Source: Mesotaenium endlicherianum
Taxonomy: Eukaryota; Streptophyta; Zygnematophyceae; Zygnematales; Mesotaeniaceae
NCBI GenBank assembly: GCA_009602735.1
Contig: WELA01003881.1
Coordinates: 25,148 to 89,147 of the forward strand
Direction: 5' to 3'
Length of the DNA stretch: 64,000 bases
This document shows positions 1 through 10,121 of the stretch, piece by piece. How positions within the stretch are numbered: the stretch's first letter is position 1; every line of letters starts with the position of its first letter. The notes under the pieces are model-generated. The model searched no databases. It was given only the letters and a program-made list of their open reading frames with translations, and was not told where the DNA came from. The position numbers were made by a program, and so were the translations under genes.

Positions 1-1010
1 ATACTCCCTCCATCATCTCCACATACTCCAAACCTGGATCCAATGCATAATAGTCCGCCAAATCACCAAAATACTCATTCTTCGCCCTCTTGGACGAGGT
101 GCAACTCCTCGTCGCGCCATGTGGCTTAGTCGTGGTCGTCTTACAATTTTGACCAGATTACATCAAGAACCTGACTCCACTATGTTCCTGAACCTTCTGG
201 TACCCTTAGCTACCTCTAGCTCTAAGCCATACTCCTTGTAGAGGTATTGCACTCTCTCACTCGTGTGCGTGACTCGTGGTGACCTCTCAAGACGCCAAGT
301 GGCACCCCCCTGACTTTGTCTGACATTTTTAGCCTGAAAGTTGCGCAATTTATGTAGTACCACCCTTCTGAACTCATTGGTATGCATTGTTTCTCCTGAT
401 TCCAAGCCTAAGACCATGAAATCAGGTTGCGCCTTGCCTCACACATGTGGCTCCCACGGCAGTCCAGTAGACCGCCATGTGGCATTGTCAGGACTGAAAT
501 TAAACTTTTTATTAAAAAAATACTTTTGTTAAATCTGCACCCATAGTACTACCTCTCCACAAAATTTCAGAATCAGAATCAAAGTCTAACTCTTAAACGA
601 GATAGTCACTTTGTGCCTCACGCTCGTAGGACGTACACATGCGCAACACGTATCAAGCTCCCGCGCCCACAAATGGCACATGCTTAAACCCCTGCTTCTG
701 AAACTTGACTATGACTCAGGGAAGGCCTCATAAGGCCTCATACTAGGCCTCTCACATCATGTAGGACTTCTAGTGAAAATATTACCCACTCTCTCCTAAG
801 TAGGCAAAAAGTAGCCAAAATCTGCCCACTTTTACCCTCGCGTTCGCCTACCCGTAAGACCCTCAAACATGGACAGATTTGAGTGTCTCCCAAGCTCTTG
901 CTCTCAAATTTCTTTCCACTTCACATCTCTTAGTTATAAATGGACTCTGAAGACTGGCTTGACCTTACAAGCACTTTAAGCAACTATAACACTCCCCCCC
1001 TCATCATGAA
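1..1010 (-). repeat. Probable LTR end of a retrotransposon (minus strand)
   Basis: Read on the minus strand, a purine tract (a run of seven G then AG, around 992-1003) is followed directly by TGTTATAG, with the TG at 991-990. A polypurine tract followed by TG is the usual junction between the interior of an LTR retrotransposon and its 3' LTR. The LTR would then run from 991 towards base 1 and probably out of the window. No second copy of the LTR was found here, so this is inference from one junction. I see no pol motifs on the interior side (1.0-3.2 kb), only short broken frames. Confidence 0.35.
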
Positions 1011-3256
1011 GGTAAGGCGCATACCACTCGAGTGTCCAAGTCCAGATTTTACGCCTCTCTCGTGCTTGCTTGGATAGGCGCTGATTCTCCTAGCTTCATG
1101 TCCAGGTCTTTTTTCATATATCTCCATCTTAGGCAGGACATATCAGCCCCATAAGACATGGTCTCCTCCTCATAGGTCCATATTCATAAACTCATAGTCT
1201 CCAACAAGCGATGATAGTCTTCACAAGGCACGAGCACGTAGTCTCGCTCGTGGTGCACCAAACTCCATCATAGTCTTCTTTTTGGCTAGATGCTCACTCC
1301 CACATACTCCTGGCTCTTCTTGAAGGTAAGCCTTCACACAAGGCTACAAGAAACACATCTGGAACGCCTCCAAGAGCTCCATAACTTGGGCACATGCACA
1401 TACTCTTAGTGCTTGCACCTCATCTTGTGCTCGTACACACTTTGTCTTGCAAGCGGGCTTCTCTTGAGCTCACTTTCTAGGAGCTCCTCCACTTGAGCAA
1501 TTGGGGTCTGCTCTATATATGAGCAAGGGGATCATACACATCTACTTGCTCCACCGGCGATGCGCGCTCGCCAAGGTTGTTAGGAGGCACGCTTGCTCCA
1601 TGCGATGACCGAGCTAAGGTCACCAAAACAAGCGCTTCTCCTTCACCTTCACCTTCCCGCGTCACTTCTTTGCTAGCGGGCTGAAGATAGCCACTTGTGG
1701 TCTTATCTACCTCCATCTATTTCACTATCTTCACTTGACCATACTCCTCCTTGGTCTTCACTTGACCCGTGCACAAAAGCACTAGAGGATAGGCTACTCT
1801 CTTTGTGCAACTCCTTCCACATGCTTAGCTTCTTGAGTGCACTCTAGCCTTGGTCACCCCAATGACACTTCTTACTACTAAACCCAGCTTGCCTTGGTGC
1901 TCTACTTTCACATGAAGAGCTTCCATAGATGCACCAAAAAATCTGCCCCTTAACTATGCCATCACACAACTAATGGCACACGCACTTCAAGTGGGAGACA
2001 TCTCTCGCACTAGCCTCTTGTACCAACTTCATACCTTGCTTCTTCTTCCACACCATAGGCTTGTCTTCATCATAGCTCTCAACTGCAGTACTCCATAGTA
2101 GTCTCCTCCATAGAAAGAGAAAAATCTGAACTTGAAAGGCTCCATCTCCAACTATCTTGCTTGAAGAAGAATCTGAATTATTTCTTCTTGCTCCAAGCCT
2201 TCTCCACGGCGCTTCTCTTCACTTGAGGCTTCTTCAATTGGCATACGAAGTACCAAACTTGATCATGGCTGGCCCAGAATATACAGTGGCTATATAGGTG
2301 TGATGCAAGGCAACCCAAATCTGGCCACTTACTTGGCCAGCTTAATGCAACACCTCGAGGCACCCTCTCTAGCTCCTCTTGAGCTTGCGAGTGCTATGCC
2401 CGACATCGCATTGTAGCCCCTCTATATGCGGCGATCCAAAAATTCCATAGGAGTGATCCCAACCGTGCTCCCACTGCCAATGCCTATATGGCTGGCAGGA
2501 GCCTTTATGCATACTTGCGCCAATGTGCGTGCATTCTATTTGTGCTTTAAAAACCTTTTGCCCCCACTCCTCTGGCCTATAGCAGCCTTGCAATACAACG
2601 CGCCAGTGCGCGAGGGGCGACACGCCAACAAACCAAAAAAGACCAGCCGCGAGAACCAAAGCTCAATGAGAGTGGTCTCCATTCGTGCGCAATCTGCCAG
2701 CGCCTAGGAGGCCTGAAGGGGCTTTCTTCCACCCACGCACATCCATACGTGCGGCGTACGTCCCTCGATGAGAGGGACATGCATCATCCGCCTACTATTG
2801 TGCCCAACAAGCAAAGTAACGTAACGGCAACTATAACAACCAACAAAACAGCCACAAATATTTACAATAAACACCATCATGTATGCAGCGACCACAAGCA
2901 AGGACCGAGTCAACAACCAATTAAACATAACCAAAAACAACAATAATTATAACCAAATATTTGTGAAGTCCTAGGCCTGGTATCCCACCCACGTCCAACA
3001 ATGTGATGCTCCTTAACGTGAGCATGTGCACCCAGATGCTCAGGGGGCCTAGGTGGCCAACCAATGCAGCAACAATTTTGCCAATAAATAATCATAAAAA
3101 ATAATCATACCAAAAAATTTAAATTGTCCATGGAGACCAAAGGCCTGGTTAACAATGTCCAACTACTCACACTCCAAATAACAAAAAATGCTATTAACGC
3201 TGGGGCTGGCCATAAGGCCCCTGGGGCGGCCCATAAGGCCCCTGGAAGTTTGCTAC
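1011..3256. other. Gene-poor repeat-like stretch, nothing assigned
   Basis: Only short frames on both strands, none with a motif I recognise. Internal near-copies of short motifs (for example two copies of a CCATAAGGCCCCTGG-type unit around 3208-3244) lie just downstream of the gag frame and read as Gly/Pro-rich protein on the minus strand in a neighbouring frame. This suggests the decayed tail of the same gag. The rest is probably degraded mobile-element DNA. Confidence 0.4.
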
Positions 3257-4234
3257 CTAAGCAGGTGCTAGCAAAGGCTGCCTCTGTTGGGGGCCTGGGC
3301 CATTAGGTGGCCCCGAAGGGCAAACACGAGATGTGTGGCCTACCCTGTGGCAGTGCCAGCAACTCAAGTCATTTCTAAACATCCTAGGAGCGCGGGGGTT
3401 AGCCTTAAACGCATACGGGCTGGCCCGTGGTTTGCGGTTACTAAAATCGAACTCCCTCTCCTCCTCTTTGTCCTTCTTACTCTTAGCCACTTGCTTTTGG
3501 ACCCGATTTTCCCAATCCTTGCTTTCATCCTTAGTTTGCATGGACTTGACAACCTCATTAATCACAGGCCAGCTATGCAAGTCCGCGGAAATGATTTGCT
3601 TTTGCCGAAAAATTATCAAAGACAAACCTTCAGTGAGCGCGCTTTGGGCCGCTTCAATGTCTTCCTTGTCCAGCGCATCTTGAGCGTTGTGGCACAGCTC
3701 CGCAAGGTCGTTCATGACCTTCATTTGGGCGCGGTTGCCCTCAAACAACTTGCCCACACCTGCAACCTCACTTTTCCTCTTGAGCCGCTTGAGCTGCTGC
3801 AGGATGTCCGCCCCTGCTCCCTCGCTATCGTGAGCTCGCGAGTCCTTGCTTTGCGCTAGTTTGCTCACTGCCTGCTGTAACTTGGCCATTTCAAGATGAG
3901 CAGCGTGCTGCGCAGCTTTGAGCTCAGCCGCTTCCGCCTTGCTGAGCTCGGCCTGCTCGCTTTCGTACTCTTTCAGGAACTCTGCATGTAATTTAGCGAT
4001 TTCGTCAGCAGTAAGCTGGCTCGCTACTCTCGCCCTACCGATGTCGTTAATCTGCTCGCCATTGACCTGCTCGCCATCATTGCTCGGGCCTCCCTGGCTT
4101 CCCTCACCTCTCTCCGTCATCGCTCGTAAGTGAGCAAACACGTCCGCGTCTCGAGTGTTCGCGGATCTATGGTACTCTATCAAGCGATTTTGTATGCCTG
4201 ACATAAGATTGTTTGAGTAAGTCTTGGCATTCAA
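3257..4234 (-). CDS. Gag-like protein with CCHC zinc knuckle (mobile element)
   Basis: A 325-residue open frame. The middle is rich in Glu, Lys, Gln and Ala (about residues 75-260) and looks helical or coiled-coil. Near the C-terminus is a CCHC zinc knuckle, CWHCHRVGHTSRVC (C-x2-C-x4-H-x4-C), followed by a Pro/Gly/Gln-rich tail. This is the layout of retrotransposon Gag, which packages element RNA. The start chosen is the first Met of the frame; no intron is needed. No reverse transcriptase on the same strand follows within the window, so the element is incomplete. Which retroelement class it belongs to cannot be told from Gag alone. The DIRS-type polymerase at 7.9-10.7 kb lies on the opposite strand, so the two are not one intact unit. 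Confidence 0.7.
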   Translation of the reverse strand: MNAKTYSNNLMSGIQNRLIEYHRSANTRDADVFAHLRAMTERGEGSQGGPSNDGEQVNGEQINDIGRARVASQLTADEIAKLHAEFLKEYESEQAELSKAEAAELKAAQHAAHLEMAKLQQAVSKLAQSKDSRAHDSEGAGADILQQLKRLKRKSEVAGVGKLFEGNRAQMKVMNDLAELCHNAQDALDKEDIEAAQSALTEGLSLIIFRQKQIISADLHSWPVINEVVKSMQTKDESKDWENRVQKQVAKSKKDKEEEREFDFSNRKPRASPYAFKANPRAPRMFRNDLSCWHCHRVGHTSRVCPSGPPNGPGPQQRQPLLAPA

Positions 4235-4547
4235 TGTCTATGCGGGTATGTGTAGCAACTACCTTCCTGCTGCAATGAGGCTTCTTTGCAACGAGAAGCC
4301 TTATGAGGGTTTCGTTTGTCGATAAGACACAACACGTGTGAAATCGATCAAATTTAAACACTTTGTTAACCTTTGGTTTGCGACATTTCATGTCGCGAAC
4401 CTTCAACATACTAGGAACTCTAGGATACCTAATGAATAATATTTGGTTGTATGTCCAAAACATCAGTATTGTGCACTGTCAAAGTTGATAAAAAATGACA
4501 CTGTGAAAAAATTGTATTACTTTTTTTGCACATTTTCAATTAGCCTA

Positions 4548-4585
4548 AGGACCTTGCAAGCAAGCAAGCAAGCAAGCAAGGTCCT
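4548..4585. repeat. CAAG tandem repeat enclosed by a perfect 10-bp inverted repeat
   Basis: AGGACCTTGC (4548-4557) and its exact reverse complement GCAAGGTCCT (4576-4585) flank about four to five CAAG units. Both arms merge with the repeat, so the unit can fold as a hairpin with a repeat loop. It lies about 290 bases upstream of the DDE-like gene. Confidence 0.75.
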
Positions 4586-4872
4586 CAATCCCTGTCAATT
4601 TGTGTAGCTGTTGTATGAAGACAGTAAAGTAAGGAGGTACTTTTTTCTATTTTTATTTCTCAGTAATTATTTATATGCATTTATTTCAAGAGAATTCAAA
4701 AGAATGTAAAATCTTATCCTGGATTTCGTGCAGGCACTCTTTCTCCTACCAGCCTGGGTATATATACACCCACTGAACAGCTACAGAGTCCTTTTTCATT
4801 TGACAACTTCTGTAGCTGTAGTAATTCCTTGCCTACATCCCTTGAGAGCCCACCCAGTGTCACCTGCACATC

Positions 4873-6648
4873 ATGACAAATGAAAAGCAACATGATCAAC
4901 ATGCTAGAACGACCACACCTAGAGCTCAACGTAAGCCTAACCAAACCAGATTAAATGACAGATTTGTGAAGAGCAAGAGTCTCATACCCCAAAATGCAGC
5001 CGCCATAGTGAGAAAGCCCAGATCGGAGAGTAAATGGAAAGCTACAAAAGTCCTTTTGTTGAAGAGTACGGAGCAAGTTGCTAAGCTTCAATGCAAGCTG
5101 AGAGACTTCTGGAGCATAAAGGTGAAGTACAGGGGCTGAAGCAGGAAAATGCAGCTTTGAAAAGACAAGTGCAGTACCTTAAAGCTCAAAGGGTAAAGCC
5201 AGCATCACAGCCAGCACCTCCGCGTCATAGACAAGGAGGACTCCGTTCAAAAACAGCAGACAGGTTTGCAAACGATGTCAAGGAGTTTGTGAAAGGTAGA
5301 TTCAACTCGGACGAGCATATAGCTATCGCACTAGCAAGATATTTTAACAGGAAAGAGAATCAGAGTTTGCTAAGTCTGGTCACAACAGATCTTGACCTAA
5401 AGCACACGATTCAAGAGGCAACTCTGAATGAGATACAAAAGCATCGGAATGCTGAGGTGGGCTTAGCAATCATGTACAGGCTTGGGTTGTCCCAAGGGGG
5501 GTACCAGCTCCTCTTGAACCTCCTCTCTAAGAGCTATTGTCGTAAGTCTGGGCTGCGGGATCCCAAGCTCTTATCAGATGACATTAGCCTACGCTTTCCT
5601 AATCTAGCATCCAAGAGAAGCGTAACAGATATGAAAAGTGGTGTATGAGAAGCTGAAGCCTCTTCAAGATGCGGAGGGAAACTGTGTGACGGTGTCTTTG
5701 GAGGAGACAATAAGAAACAGGATCAGGCAGCTAGGATCATTATGTCCACTATGTCGCGTAATGAGAATACAGATTATAGGAGATGCTAGCCAGTGGCATA
5801 GAAAAGTGAACCAGACTACTATAGCATGCAAGCTGGTCACAAAGGACAACAGAGCTATGGCTAATTCAGCATTCAACAATTGCAGCGTTCTAGTTTTTGA
5901 AGACGACGACGACTACATCACCATTGCCATGCATGCGAAACGGCTATTAGAGGAGAAGAAGGACCTCAAGGAGACCGGCGTCTATGTGGACGAGTTGAAG
6001 TATCTACTGAAATTTTACCGTGGGGGAGATTACAAGTTTAGCAATGGTTTGTACGGGCTGAATGGGGCCAGCTCAACTTACCCGTGTTTGTGGTGCTACA
6101 CGACGAGTGAGGACATTAAGGCCAGGAGTGGCATTGGCCAGCCCCGCACATTGGATGCCATGAAGGCGGCAGCTCACTGTCCTGACCACAGCAGCCTTTC
6201 GCAGACGTGTCCAGGCTGCAACGAAACTTTCTCAACAGTGTTAGACTTCCAGCAAGATACCATGAAGATGACACGTGGCAAGCCCGACAAAGAGAGCATA
6301 CAAGCGCGCCTACAGTACCAGAAGCTTCACAAGGGACACAGGCACAAGAAGGCCCCACTACTAAACATCCCTCCTCAAGACTGCGTCCCATCCATTCTAC
6401 ATTTGGTGTTCAGGATCACATCAACACTATATGAAAGGACCCTACATGTCCACATTCCTCCAGGCGTGGAGGGAGCACAAAAGTTTTTCAACCTATTGGA
6501 GGAGAAGGCAAAGGTGACTGTGGGTAAGTGAGCAGTGACAGCATTCAGCAAAAGCAAAGTCAGGAGTAGGGATGCAAAGCCCACCTTTATAGGCAGGGAG
6601 TGCCACCTTCTTCTCATGGAGAACGTGTGTAAGATTATGAAAGTGTAG
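4873..6648 (+). pseudogene. Broken DDE-transposase-like gene, RAG1/Transib-like layout
   Basis: The protein reads across three pieces: 4873-~5095, ~5091-~5640 and 5638-6528, then continues in frame past a TGA (6529-6531) to a TAG at 6646-6648. The first two joins need frame changes. In order it has a basic N-terminus, a coiled coil (about 5040-5190), a helical region, GDASQWH (Asp at 5782-5784), an acidic EDDDDY motif (5899-5916), FYRGGDYKF (Asp at 6028-6030), a zinc-type YPCLWC pair (Cys at 6085 and 6094), then IPPQDCVPSILH (His at 6400). RAG1 and Transib transposases share this order: first Asp near a Ser/His motif, second Asp, CxxC, then a Ser-x-x-His motif. It also resembles, from memory, a large family of uncharacterised proteins in cnidarians and amphioxus with GGDYKF and CxWC motifs. 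The C-terminal part expected to carry the catalytic Glu is missing. Probably a dead copy; the frame breaks could in part be small introns. Confidence 0.6.
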
Positions 6649-7117
6649 TTTGTATTTTTCTAGCATTTTATATGCATAGAGTTTGATTTTAGAAGGACTT
6701 CGGCCTTTATTTCAAGTCATTTGCACAAGTATTGAGAAAGTTATGAGTTTTGGGAGTTTTAGTGAGTTTTAATCTTCACATATTCAATTTAGTGACAAGG
6801 ACAGGTCCAGTGACGAAAATTTGGGTTGGAGTCCAGGAAGTAGGACATTGAATCATGAGGATTCCAAGAACTACGTACGATTACGTAGAGTGCCAAAGTC
6901 TCGTGGAATTTCTAGAAACTCTATGAGGAGTTTGTGGATTGTGTAGTAGAATATTCTAGAGAATGATTGTGTGTGCGTGTGAGTGTGCTAGCTTGTCCAA
7001 GTAGGCAAGGTCACCTACATGAAAGGAGCCATAGGAGAAGGTTCTGGAGGTACTTTGCTACAGAGGACACTTAGAGTTCAAGCATAAATAGGAAGCACAA
7101 AGAAATGGAGGGAGTCT

Positions 7118-7354
7118 AGTCTAGTCTAGTCTGACCTTTTTATCTTGTACATGACTTTTTCTATTTAAGTGAGTTCTTTTTCCCACTACTCTCTCATGTA
7201 GCCCTCTCACTCCTGCAAGGGCGGCACACCACCAGGCCACTCCACCTTGCAACTAGGAAAGGTCCTCGTGCACGCTTCCACTCGCGGGTGAGGGTGCGTG
7301 AGTGTGTATGGGCGCACTCCCCGCACCCTTTCCCCTATCACATGGTATCAAAGC
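7118..7354 (+). repeat. End of a 5' LTR with initiator-tRNA primer-binding site
   Basis: TGGTATCAAAGC at 7343-7354 matches 11 of 12 bases of the classical plant retrotransposon primer-binding site complementary to initiator tRNA-Met (TGGTATCAGAGC). It is preceded by TATCACA, so the LTR would end in CA at 7342. Upstream are short TCTAG tandem units (about 7118-7135) and an AT-rich promoter-like stretch. The left edge of the LTR was not resolved; it may lie anywhere from about 6.65 to 7.0 kb. No gag of this element follows; the next coding sequence is of a different class (DIRS), so this is a truncated or nested insertion. Confidence 0.6.
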
Positions 7355-7913
7355 TACCTAGTTGCTTCATTTGGAGGAGGAGCTTTGGTTGGTGATGCTT
7401 GTAAGAGTGCAGAGAGGGTAGAAAGGAGAAGCAAGAATGATTAATAAGTCGCTAAGGGCAGCCATGAAGACATTGATGCAAGCTAGCATCTCACTCTCTT
7501 AAAGGAGGGAGGAGATGGGAAGAGGGAGGTGCTCCAAGAAGTGTCAACTTGGATGCAACCAAATTGTTGTACGTCTTCTTTTTAGTATAGGAAGGTTGCC
7601 CAAGCATGGTAGTGATACAAGTAGTATAGAGCAGCCTTTGCTTGGGTATGGAGACATATGAGCATGAAGAAAATTTGGAGTTCACACGGCTGGATTTTTC
7701 CTTGAAGATGCAAGCTCTTTAGTGTTAAGCTCTTTCTTTGAGGGGGGGGCTTAGCATAGAGGTGTTGGTGGCTAGAAAGGAGTATGTGCCCATCTTTATT
7801 TAAGGTTGTCAATGAAGGTGGAGAGGATAGTAAGAGTAGGCAACCGGGAACTTAGCAAGCATGTGTACTTGCAAGTCTAGGAGCTTTGCAGCATGTGAAA
7901 GGGTGACGAAAGG

Positions 7914-9398
7914 GTGCACAACATGTGCCACACAAGTCGGTTGCCGGTGCATGCGGAGAGTACCTCGATACTGCATTTGCGGAGCACGGTAATGGAGGAT
8001 GCCAATAAATCGTTGACACGTTTGAGGCATCGTGTCCAAGACCAACCGCGGGTATGCTATATCGTGTGTTGGGTCCTAGGTAATTTTGTGAGCGACGAGA
8101 AGAATTTTGAACACGAACTCCAAGTGTACTTGGGGCGGAAGGAAGAAGCCGTGCAGTCGGACGGCGCCGCATCGAAGGTACCACCGCAAGCAACCGTGGT
8201 TGCAGGAAATTTGGGAGCAAATGTTGCCTGGTGGAAACGTTGGTGTACGTCTTCGTTAGTCCTCTCTACCATTGAGAGTGGCTACAAGTTGGTGTGGAAC
8301 ACGCATACTGCACCTCCGCATCACCAGCGCAACCATAAAGGTGTAGAGAAACACATACATTTTTCCCGTGAGTCAGTGGGGGAGCTAGTAGCCTCCGGGG
8401 CTGCCAGAGAGTGGACTCTCCGAGGTCGCCCACACTGCATATGCCCCTTGAACGTGGTCGAGGGCAAGAAGTTACGGTTAATTCATGACCTGCGCCACGT
8501 GAACAAAGCGTTAAAAAAAGTAAAATTTAGGTATGAGGGGTTGGATAAGTTAGTCGATGTCGTGCACGTAGATGACTTCGTGTTTACCATTGACCTCAAG
8601 TCTGGCTATCATCACGTCAAGATGCACGAAGATGCACATACGTTCTTGGGGTTTGAGCTGGATAAGAAGATTTACACTTTCACATGTCTCCTATTCGGGC
8701 TTGCGATCGCACCTTACGTATTCACACGAGTGGTGAAAGAGCTGGTGGGAAGGTGGAGGCAGATGGGGATACGAGTCATAGCATATCTAGACGATTTTCT
8801 GGTGAGCTGTCCCAGTGAGGACGCCCACGCGCGAACAATGCGGCTGGTGTTCGGCGAACTTGCACTAGCAGGATTCGTGGTGAATATGCAGAAGGCAGTA
8901 CTTACGTGTTCAAAAATCACACAGTTCTTGGGCGTTGTGATAGACACTCGTAAACTTTGGGTGCACATCGGCAAGACGCGCAAGGAAAAGCTCCTGCTAA
9001 CACTCCTCCACGTTCGAGCTATGGCCCACAGGACCCGTAGCGTGCACATTAGAACGATAGCATCTGTAGCAGGCCAGCTAATTTCCATGAAGGTGGCTTT
9101 TGGGGGCACCGCGGGCATGTACACACGCAATATGTACACTGTCATCAACCAGGGGTCTACCTGGGATGACATGGTCCCCATGACGGAAGGGCTGCTCCAC
9201 GAGCTTGCTTTTTGGGAGGAGCACTTTGATAAGTTCAATGGTGCTCCCATTCGGGCCACCATGGCCCCTGAGTTTGGCATGCACACCGACGCTAGCGTGA
9301 CCACATGGGGCGCAGTATTGAGATCGGTGGCCTCAGGGCAGACGTGGGAATTGCTGGGCCCACTCCCGCTGCTAGCATCGGAGGATCGTCAACATTAA
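7914..9398 (+). CDS. DIRS-type retrotransposon reverse transcriptase (5' part of pol)
   Basis: A 494-residue frame. The first 170 residues are a poorly conserved lead-in. The reverse transcriptase follows: LRLIHDLRHVNK, FTIDLKSGYHHVKM (first catalytic Asp), a FGLAIAPYVFTRV motif, and the active-site box YLDDF at about 8.79 kb. An RNase H domain starts at MHTDASVTTWGAVL (first Asp). The frame then breaks and the RNase H continues in another frame from about 9345-9400. The enzyme would copy element RNA into DNA. The neighbouring tyrosine recombinase assigns it to the DIRS order rather than to LTR elements. Met 7914 is only the first available start; the true one may lie further in. Confidence 0.85.
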   Translation: MHNMCHTSRLPVHAESTSILHLRSTVMEDANKSLTRLRHRVQDQPRVCYIVCWVLGNFVSDEKNFEHELQVYLGRKEEAVQSDGAASKVPPQATVVAGNLGANVAWWKRWCTSSLVLSTIESGYKLVWNTHTAPPHHQRNHKGVEKHIHFSRESVGELVASGAAREWTLRGRPHCICPLNVVEGKKLRLIHDLRHVNKALKKVKFRYEGLDKLVDVVHVDDFVFTIDLKSGYHHVKMHEDAHTFLGFELDKKIYTFTCLLFGLAIAPYVFTRVVKELVGRWRQMGIRVIAYLDDFLVSCPSEDAHARTMRLVFGELALAGFVVNMQKAVLTCSKITQFLGVVIDTRKLWVHIGKTRKEKLLLTLLHVRAMAHRTRSVHIRTIASVAGQLISMKVAFGGTAGMYTRNMYTVINQGSTWDDMVPMTEGLLHELAFWEEHFDKFNGAPIRATMAPEFGMHTDASVTTWGAVLRSVASGQTWELLGPLPLLASEDRQH

Positions 9399-10105
9399 GG
9401 GAGATACTTGCCGCCAAGGCAGCGTTGGATAAAGTTATCCAAGTGATAGGCGGGCGACAAGTGCTCTTGCGCGTCGACAGCCAAGCAATGTATTATATTT
9501 TGAAAAAAGGCGGCTCGTCTAAGGCAGATTTAGCAGATGCTTGTGCTCAAGTATTTGGTATTAGTCTTAGACACGAGCTCAACTTGTTCGTAGAGTGGAT
9601 TCCTAGGGAATTGAATGCAGTGGCAGACGAGCTCTCTAAGCGGAAAGACTTGGACGATTTTTTCCTGCGACCGGAGGCCTTTCAAAGCCTAGAAGCAGAG
9701 TGGGGGCCGCATTCGATTGATAGATTTGCCACAGCAAGCAACACGCGCCTGTCGAGGTTCAACTCTCGGTGGCTAGAGGTGGGCGCTGAGGCCATAAATG
9801 CCCTCACCGAGCACTGGGCAGGTGAAAACAACTATTGTTTTCCACCACCTCAGATGGTCGCTCCAGTAGTCAACCACGTGCTGCGATGCAAGGCCAACTG
9901 CACGCTAGTGATACTCCAGTGGCAATCAGCCAGCTGGTGGCCGCGGTTGCTAGATAGCGATGCGGAGTGGATAGATTGTGTGCAGGCGAGCATTCCGCTA
10001 GGCTATAGCTATTTTGTTGCCTCGCACAGACAAGGCTGCGTTTGGGGGCAAGGGCATCCCTCTGTGCATGTTGCTAGCCTTACGCCTGGGTGTATGAGGT
10101 GTTGA
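9305..10105 (+). CDS. DIRS-type RNase H and connecting region (frameshifted continuation)
   Basis: This frame continues the pol of the preceding entry after a +/-1 shift near 9.35-9.40 kb. It shows the rest of the RNase H: LREILAAKAAL (Glu), LRVDSQAMYYILKKGG (Asp) and NAVADELSKR (Asp). Next comes a stretch typical of DIRS pol: WGPHSIDRFA, RFNSRW and HWAGENNYCFPPPQMV. The first 40 residues of the frame lie opposite the previous one and are not real protein. A second break near 10.1 kb separates it from the recombinase. The breaks look like inactivating mutations, although programmed frameshifting cannot be excluded for one of them. Confidence 0.8.
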   Translation: MGRSIEIGGLRADVGIAGPTPAASIGGSSTLREILAAKAALDKVIQVIGGRQVLLRVDSQAMYYILKKGGSSKADLADACAQVFGISLRHELNLFVEWIPRELNAVADELSKRKDLDDFFLRPEAFQSLEAEWGPHSIDRFATASNTRLSRFNSRWLEVGAEAINALTEHWAGENNYCFPPPQMVAPVVNHVLRCKANCTLVILQWQSASWWPRLLDSDAEWIDCVQASIPLGYSYFVASHRQGCVWGQGHPSVHVASLTPGCMRC

Positions 10106-10121
10106 GCAGAATATCGACTTT

